Assembly (NCBI GenBank): GCA_902479205.1
Contig: CABSNX010000010.1
Coordinates: forward strand, 1 to 18,024
From: an uncultured Collinsella sp.
GTDB lineage: Bacteria > Actinomycetota > Coriobacteriia > Coriobacteriales > Coriobacteriaceae
Reading direction: 5' to 3'
DNA: 18,024 nucleotides
Below, piece after piece: positions 14,497 through 18,024 of the stretch. Below the pieces are notes generated by a model that was given only the letters and a program-made list of their open reading frames with translations, searched no databases and was not told where the DNA came from. Each line of letters begins with the position of its first letter. Position 1 is the first letter of the stretch. The translations under genes were made by a program, and so were the position numbers.

Positions 14497-14956
14497 GCGC
14501 GAACGCAAGCTCATTTCCAAGAATCGTTCGGCGCATCACGAGTACTTTATCGACGAGACGTTCGAATGCGGCATTGAGTTGAGCGGTACCGAGGTCAAGT
14601 CGATTCGCGAGCGCGCCTGTCAGATCACTGACACCTTTGCGCTGATTCGCGGCGGCGAGTGCTGGCTGGTGGGCCTGCACATTCACCCTTACAGCCACGG
14701 TGGCGTGTGGAACCGTGACCCCGATCGCCGTCGCCGTCTGCTGCTGCATCGCAAGGAGATTGATTTTCTTGACGGCAAACTGCGCAACCGCGGCTATGCG
14801 CTGGTGCCGTTGGAGCTCTACTTTAATACCGATGGTCGCGTAAAGTTGCTGTTGGGCCTGGGCCGCGGCAAAAAGCTCTACGACAAGCGCGAGGATATGG
14901 CCAAGCGCGATGTTCAGCGCGAGATTGACCGCGCCCTCAAGGAGCGCAACCGCTAG
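14486..14956 (+). CDS. smpB: SsrA-binding protein SmpB
   Basis: 156 residues, standard SmpB length. Motifs: KLISKNRSAHHEYFIDETFE, GIELSGTEVKSIRERACQIT, WLVGLHIHPYSHGG and the C-terminal tail GRGKKLYDKREDMAKRDVQR. SmpB delivers tmRNA to ribosomes stalled on broken messages. The ATG at 14486 has AAGGAGG (14473-14479) inside the upstream TPR gene. I looked for an adjacent tmRNA gene and did not find one in this window. A family-1 palindrome and a strong terminator follow. Confidence 0.96.
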   Translation: MPSKRERKLISKNRSAHHEYFIDETFECGIELSGTEVKSIRERACQITDTFALIRGGECWLVGLHIHPYSHGGVWNRDPDRRRRLLLHRKEIDFLDGKLRNRGYALVPLELYFNTDGRVKLLLGLGRGKKLYDKREDMAKRDVQREIDRALKERNR

Positions 14957-14968
14957 GCGCTCTGTATA

Positions 14969-15035
14969 AGTTGCGGTGGAATACGGACTGTTTTGCCTGT
15001 TTGAGGGGCTATTCAGTCCCTATTTCACCGCAACT
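14969..15035. repeat. Palindromic repeat family 1, copy 3
   Basis: Arms at 14969-14990 (starting AGTTGCGGTGGAATACGG) and 15014-15035 (ending ATTTCACCGCAACT) pair over 22 bp with one wobble and one mismatch. It lies 12 bp past the smpB stop. Spacer is 23 nt, the same as in copy 2. Confidence 0.9.
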
Positions 15036-15077
15036 GCGGGCGTCTCATCTCCCTTACTGTTCTGACACATATGTCTC

Positions 15078-15111
15078 AAAGGCGGCGTCCGTTATGGGCG
15101 TCGCCTTTTTT
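15078..15111 (+). terminator. Terminator of the TPR-smpB operon
   Basis: Thirteen-bp stem with two wobble pairs, AAAGGCGGCGTCC (15078-15090) and GGGCGTCGCCTTT (15096-15108), ending in six T (15106-15111). Confidence 0.88.
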
Positions 15112-15162
15112 GTGGGTACATACATCCATGAGGATCAATGCCGGGTTAAAGGAGTGATCGAT

Positions 15163-15666
15163 ATGGACAAAACTGCGTTCTTTACGATGCCGAGCGGTCT
15201 GTATGTGGTGAGTGCCGCGGCCGACGGGATGCGTGCTGGCTGCGTCATCAACACGGCGGTGCAGGTGACGTCCGCGCCGCCGCGCATCTCGGTTGCCGTG
15301 AATAAGGAAAATGTCACGTCTGGCGTTATCTCGTCTGCCAAGGCCTTTGCGCTGACCGTGATCGATCAGACGGCCGATATGCTCTACATTGGCAACTTTG
15401 GGTTTCGCACCAGCAGCGATTATGACAAGTTTGCCAAATACGAGACCCGCGAGACGGCTCTGGGCATGCCCTATGTGCCCGAACACGCGGCGGCCTTGTT
15501 TAGCTGCCGTTTAATTGACACTGTTGACGTGGGCACACACCTGCTTTTTATTGGCGAGGTCGAAGATGCCGAGCGTCTGAGTGGCGAGACTCCGTTGGCC
15601 TATGACTACTACCACAAGGTGCTGAAGGGCAAGACGCCGCCCAAGGCCTCTTCGTACCAAGGGTAG
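15163..15666 (+). CDS. Flavin reductase-like (FMN-binding split-barrel) protein
   Basis: 167 residues, one flavin-reductase-like domain. It starts MDKTAFFTMPSGLYVVSAAA and has GCVINTAVQVTSAPPRISVA, the FMN-phosphate-contacting region of this family. SGVISSAKAFALTVIDQTAD and YYHKVLKGKTPPKASSYQ, also typical, are intact. Such proteins bind FMN and pass electrons from NAD(P)H to flavin, rubredoxin or flavodiiron proteins. The ATG at 15163 has AAAGGAG (15147-15153). An upstream in-frame start at 14971 would run through the repeat and terminator and is rejected. A rubredoxin-like gene follows after 88 bp. In Moorella the two domains are fused as high-molecular-weight rubredoxin, the NADH-linked reductase of a flavodiiron protein, so a similar partnership is likely. 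Confidence 0.88.
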   Translation: MDKTAFFTMPSGLYVVSAAADGMRAGCVINTAVQVTSAPPRISVAVNKENVTSGVISSAKAFALTVIDQTADMLYIGNFGFRTSSDYDKFAKYETRETALGMPYVPEHAAALFSCRLIDTVDVGTHLLFIGEVEDAERLSGETPLAYDYYHKVLKGKTPPKASSYQG

Positions 15667-15683
15667 AAATGCTGTAAAACTAC

Positions 15684-15711
15684 TTGCATTATATTATTGA
15701 GAATATATACT
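15684..15711 (+). promoter_or_regulatory. Promoter of the rubredoxin-like gene
   Basis: TTGCAT (15684-15689), 16-bp spacer and TATACT (15706-15711) form a good promoter in an AT-rich island. ACTTGC (15682-15687) and GCAAGT (15717-15722) frame it as a dyad, a possible operator. The rubredoxin start is 44 bp downstream. Confidence 0.65.
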
Positions 15712-15754
15712 AATAAGCAAGTACACCAGCAGTCACGTTCGAGAGGAGAACATC

Positions 15755-15898
15755 ATGGCTGAGGAAAAGAAGACGTACAAGTTCGTGTGCACCGTTTGCG
15801 GTTATGAGGTTGAGGTCGACACGCCCGAGCTGCCCGAGGACTACGTGTGCCCGGTCTGTGGCGTCGGCCCCGATGAGTTTGAGCTCGTCGAGGAGTAG
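15755..15898 (+). CDS. Shortened rubredoxin-like protein
   Basis: 47 residues, two zinc/iron knuckles: CTVCGYEVEVD (Cys 12, 15) and CPVCGVGPDEFE (Cys 32, 35). The flanking YKF and LPEDYVCPVCG segments are rubredoxin-typical. Between the pairs there are only 16 residues, whereas classical rubredoxins have about 29, including the PxxGxxPGTPF loop that is absent here. It should bind one Fe(Cys)4 centre and carry single electrons. The ATG has GAGAGGAG (15741-15748) upstream. It has its own promoter but follows the flavin reductase gene, its probable electron donor. Short rubredoxin-like proteins and rubrerythrin C-terminal domains show similar reduced spacing. Confidence 0.9.
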   Translation: MAEEKKTYKFVCTVCGYEVEVDTPELPEDYVCPVCGVGPDEFELVEE

Positions 15899-15940
15899 CT
15901 CGTAGACACACGACTTGCAGCAACACATAGCTCTGTCCAA

Positions 15941-15975
15941 GGGTCTCGGTCGGATATTCCGGCCGGGACCCTTTT
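15941..15975 (+). terminator. Terminator of the rubredoxin-like gene
   Basis: Thirteen-bp stem with two wobble pairs, GGGTCTCGGTCGG (15941-15953) and CCGGCCGGGACCC (15959-15971), loop ATATT, then TTTT. The T-tract is the first four bases of the family-2 fragment TTTTCCTCCGTCCCC (15972-15986). Confidence 0.92.
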
Positions 15976-15986
15976 CCTCCGTCCCC
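15972..15986. repeat. Single-arm fragment of family 2
   Basis: TTTTCCTCCGTCCCC is identical to 4144-4158 in the large inverted repeat and its complement at 4093-4107. Only one arm is present here. Confidence 0.75.
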
Positions 15987-16043
15987 AAGGGATTACGGCT
16001 GCTGTTGGCCGATCATGACTGTCGTGAGTCCGGCCGACCTTTT

Positions 16044-16100
16044 GTCTTAATCTGTAACATCTAACGGCTCAAAACGGGTCTTCCTGTTACAGATTGAGAC
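16044..16100. repeat. Palindromic repeat family 3, copy A
   Basis: Arms GTCTTAATCTGTAACA (16044-16059) and TGTTACAGATTGAGAC (16085-16100) pair at 15 of 16 positions plus one wobble, around a 25-nt loop. It lies 28 bp beyond the mntH stop and may end that transcript. Confidence 0.9.
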
Positions 16101-16127
16101 GTTTGCCTGGGCAGGTGCCCCGCCCCA

Positions 16128-17384
16128 TTACATCCCTGTCAACAACACGACATCGAGAATCGTCACGATGGCACCGATCCCTACGAGCAGCGCGTTGAGC
16201 GGGCGCGAGTTGGCGTATTTGCCCATAACGCGGGGCGAACTGGTGAGCCGTATGAGCACAAAGACCGTAATCGGCAACTGAAGCGACAGCAGCGCCTGAC
16301 TCCAGATGAGACCCTCAAAAGGATTCGGGACGATCAGGCACGCCGCTACTGCGCCGGCGAAACAGGCCGCCACCCCGATCGAGGAATGTCGGTCGTGGAT
16401 GTCGTATTCCTCGTCGAACATGCCCGCGGTGATGGTGCCCGCCGCCATGCCCGCCGTCACGCTGCTCGATAGGCCCGCAAACAGCAGCGCCACCGCAAAG
16501 ATGGTCGAGCTCGCCGGGCCCAAGATGGGGGAGAGCGTGGCTGCTGCGACGGCGAGGTCGTCTACGACAATGCCGTGCGCAAAGAAGGTCGTTGCGGCCA
16601 GGATGACCATTGCCGAGTTGATTGCCCAACCCACGCCCATCGAGAAGAGCGTGTCAAAGAGCTCGTAGCGCAGACGCTCTTCGATAACCTGCTCGCCTTG
16701 GCCTTCGAAGTGCATGGATTGGATGACCTCGGAGTGTAGAAAGAGGTTGTGTGGCATAACGACCGCACCCAGGACACTCACGATAATCGCGGCCGAGCCG
16801 GTGGGCATACTAGGCGTGATCCAGCTTGCGGCGGCTTGCGGCCAGTCGACCTTGACCAGCGCAAGCTCGGCCAAAAACGAGAGTCCTACCACGCCTACGA
16901 AGGCAATGATCCATCGCTCGGCGCGCTTGTAGGAGCTCGTCATGAGCATCGCCATCGATACTGCCGCCACGATGACGCAGCCCGCACGCACGGGCAGCCC
17001 AAAGAGCATTTGAAGGGCAATCGCACCACCCAGGACCTCGGCCATGGCGGTGGCGATGGTCGCGAGATAGGCGCTGCCGAGCACCGCGCGTCCCACGATG
17101 CGGGGGAGGTAGCGTGTCGTGGCCTCGGCAAGACAGGCGCCCGTGGCGATACCCAGGTGTGCCGCGTTGTGCTGCAGCGCAATGAGCATAATCGTGGACA
17201 GCGTGACGATCCACAGCAGCGCGTAGCCAAACTGCGAGCCGGCGGCCATATTGGAGGCCCAGTTGCCCGGGTCGATAAAGCCGACGGTCACGAGCAGCCC
17301 GGGGCCGATATGCCGCGCAATGTCTAGGCCTCCGTGACCACCGGTGCGTCGGGAGCCAAAGTGATGTTTGAGATGGTTGAGCAT
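16128..17384 (-). CDS. mntH: Nramp-family Mn(II)/Fe(II) transporter MntH
   Basis: 418 residues, about eleven membrane segments, in the plasma membrane. TM1 has the metal-binding GFIDPGNWASN (Asp 38, Asn 41), and TM6 has GAVVMPHNLFLHSEVIQ (Ala 207, Met 210, His 212). These are the ligands of proton-coupled Mn/Fe transporters; keeping Met 210 argues against a magnesium-type NRMT relative. The start ATG at 17384 follows an AGGAG ribosome binding site. It is a single gene, convergent with the rubredoxin gene and divergent from gltB. Manganese uptake would fit oxidative-stress defence with the neighbouring redox genes, but that link is inference. The same palindrome family occurs after its stop and three times beyond its promoter. 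Confidence 0.94.
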   Translation of the reverse strand: MLNHLKHHFGSRRTGGHGGLDIARHIGPGLLVTVGFIDPGNWASNMAAGSQFGYALLWIVTLSTIMLIALQHNAAHLGIATGACLAEATTRYLPRIVGRAVLGSAYLATIATAMAEVLGGAIALQMLFGLPVRAGCVIVAAVSMAMLMTSSYKRAERWIIAFVGVVGLSFLAELALVKVDWPQAAASWITPSMPTGSAAIIVSVLGAVVMPHNLFLHSEVIQSMHFEGQGEQVIEERLRYELFDTLFSMGVGWAINSAMVILAATTFFAHGIVVDDLAVAAATLSPILGPASSTIFAVALLFAGLSSSVTAGMAAGTITAGMFDEEYDIHDRHSSIGVAACFAGAVAACLIVPNPFEGLIWSQALLSLQLPITVFVLIRLTSSPRVMGKYANSRPLNALLVGIGAIVTILDVVLLTGM

Positions 17385-17420
17385 GGTGCGCTCCTGCGTG
17401 CCGTTTGTTTGACGCCGTAA

Positions 17421-17449
17421 AGAATACCCGTTTTAGGCTTAAAAGTTAA
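17421..17449 (-). promoter_or_regulatory. Promoter of mntH
   Basis: On the minus strand, TTAACT (-35, plus-strand 17444-17449), 17-bp spacer and TATTCT (-10, 17421-17426) lie about 37 bp before the start codon. Each hexamer matches 4 of 6 consensus bases. Confidence 0.45.
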
Positions 17450-17460
17450 CCAAGACTAAC
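17445..17460. promoter_or_regulatory. Possible DtxR/MntR-type operator
   Basis: GTTAACCAAGACTAAC is an imperfect dyad (GTTA--C--G--TAAC) overlapping the mntH -35. TTA-rich dyads are typical of metal-responsive DtxR-family regulators, which repress mntH in other bacteria. Identity of the regulator is inferred. Confidence 0.35.
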
Positions 17461-17511
17461 AAGATTGTTGTATTTGAATAGGATGGTGAAAGGGGGCTGC
17501 CGAAATGTTTT

Positions 17512-17558
17512 GATCTGTAACAACTGGGGATGGAAATTGGGTCTAGGTGTTACAGATC
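17512..17558. repeat. Palindromic repeat family 3, copy B (array unit 1)
   Basis: GATCTGTAACA (17512-17522) pairs perfectly with TGTTACAGATC (17548-17558) around a 25-nt loop. Confidence 0.9.
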
Positions 17559-17587
17559 GAGACAGGAAGAAATGGTCCTATGGAATA

Positions 17588-17642
17588 TCTCGATCTGTAA
17601 CAGCTGACCGCCAAAACCGGTCCTTCGTGTTACAGATTGAGA
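17588..17642. repeat. Palindromic repeat family 3, copy C (array unit 2)
   Basis: TCTCGATCTGTAACA (17588-17602) pairs with TGTTACAGATTGAGA (17628-17642), 14 of 15 plus one wobble; 25-nt loop. The core lies exactly 80 bp after copy B. Confidence 0.92.
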
Positions 17643-17665
17643 CATTCGGAACCGTCTCTCAAAAA

Positions 17666-17724
17666 CATCTCAATCTGTAACATCTAGGCGCCAAAATCGG
17701 CTCCTCCTGTTACAGATTGAGATG
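17666..17724. repeat. Palindromic repeat family 3, copy D (array unit 3)
   Basis: CATCTCAATCTGTAACA (17666-17682) and its perfect 17-bp complement (17708-17724) enclose a 25-nt loop. The core lies exactly 80 bp after copy C. Beyond the mntH promoter and this array, 17725-17800 holds nothing I recognise. Confidence 0.93.
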
Positions 17725-17806
17725 CTTGAAGCGGTGAGCTTACGGGCCGAACCTGGGGCCCTTGTTGTCACCCTTGAGGTCGGCGGTGTCCACTCGTGGG
17801 GCGCGC

Positions 17807-17838
17807 GTTACGCGATTGTTTCGAAACGGGTGGGAAAC
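17807..17838 (+). promoter_or_regulatory. Possible GlnR-like half-site cluster before gltB
   Basis: GTTAC (17807), GTTTC (17818), GAAAC (17823) and GAAAC (17834): the first and second, and the third and fourth, are each 6 bp apart, centred on GTTTCGAAAC. A -10-like TAGTAT lies at 17860-17865 with no -35, which suits activator-dependent control. Confidence 0.35.
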
Positions 17839-17907
17839 ACAACGGGCCGGCGATGCTCCTAGTATGCCTATTCAACTGACTGTCAAAATATCTAGGGGAG
17901 GATCGCG

Positions 17908-18024
17908 ATGCAGGCAGATTTCGCTCAGCAGCAGGGCCTTTATCGCCCCGAATTCGACCACGATGCATGTGGCATCGGCGCGCTTGCCGATATCAACGGT
18001 GAGCTCCATCACCAGATTCTGGAC
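17908..18024 (+). CDS. gltB: Glutamate synthase large subunit, N-terminal fragment (3' partial)
   Basis: Thirty-nine codons before the window ends. The sequence begins MQADFAQQQGLYRPEFDHDA and continues CGIGALADINGE, the class II glutamine amidotransferase start of GltB. Cys 21 is the predicted nucleophile, exposed after removal of a short propeptide as in other GltB proteins. The enzyme converts glutamine and 2-oxoglutarate to two glutamates in ammonia assimilation. GGGGAGG (17895-17901) precedes the ATG at 6-nt spacing. Other N-terminal-Cys amidotransferases are possible, but HDACGIGALADI is the GltB signature. Confidence 0.88.
   Translation, partial: MQADFAQQQGLYRPEFDHDACGIGALADINGELHHQILD

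Noticed and set aside
14971..15162. N-terminal extension of the flavin reductase
   Set aside because: Runs through a family-1 palindrome and a terminator; the ATG at 15163 has a good ribosome binding site and family-typical start.
16000..16043. Terminator or riboswitch around GGCC-GGCC after rubredoxin
   Set aside because: Only short interrupted pairing; the strong terminator at 15941-15975 and repeat copy A account for both transcript ends.
17512..17724. CRISPR array
   Set aside because: Regular 80-bp spacing, but repeats are long palindromes with conserved loops, only three units, and no cas genes.

Overview
The window reads as a chromosomal segment of a high-GC, anaerobic Actinomycetota, most likely a gut Coriobacteriia of the Collinsella type. 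This rests on a stand-alone transketolase C-terminal subunit, a Pro/Ala-rich extended FtsE, a PTS-driven cell-wall amino-sugar cluster, a flavin-reductase/short-rubredoxin pair, and intergenic DNA rich in short palindromic repeats. The genus is inference; there is no rRNA to confirm it.

Layout: (1) 1-512, end of a transketolase C-terminal subunit with a terminator. (2) 656-1387 minus strand, a zinc-ribbon membrane protein bracketed by two copies of one palindromic repeat. (3) 1591-1794, a run of adjacent stem-loops that looks like a structured RNA. (4) 1899-4026, overlapping ftsE-ftsX with a terminator, then a long inverted repeat and rnr (RNase R). (5) 6532-7137, a small serine recombinase behind a nested palindrome. 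(6) 7537-11980, a MurNAc salvage cluster: RpiR/MurR-type regulator, MurQ etherase, EIIBC permease (MurP-like), a terminator, then a MupG-like 6-phospho-N-acetylmuramidase. (7) 12073-13039, an Spx/ArsC-like thiol protein, a three-unit palindrome array and a small unrecognised protein. (8) 13316-13483, tRNA-Gln(CTG) and tRNA-Glu(CTC) with promoter and terminator. (9) 13579-14956, TPR protein overlapping smpB. (10) 15163-15898, flavin reductase-like protein and a shortened rubredoxin. (11) 16128-17384 minus strand, an Nramp Mn/Fe transporter with copies of one palindrome on both sides. (12) 17908-end, start of glutamate synthase large subunit.

Working together: the murR-murQ-murP-mupG group would import a MurNAc-containing sugar as its 6-phosphate, release MurNAc-6P with MupG and convert it to GlcNAc-6P with MurQ. 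FtsE/FtsX control cell-wall hydrolysis at division. RNase R and SmpB both act in RNA quality control and trans-translation but lie in separate operons here. The flavin reductase and rubredoxin probably form a small electron-transfer pair in oxygen or peroxide defence.

The most unusual property is the intergenic DNA. I see five unrelated palindrome families. One occurs three times and supplies the C-terminal codons of a gene. Two form three-unit tandem arrays with exact periods of 62 and 80 bp.
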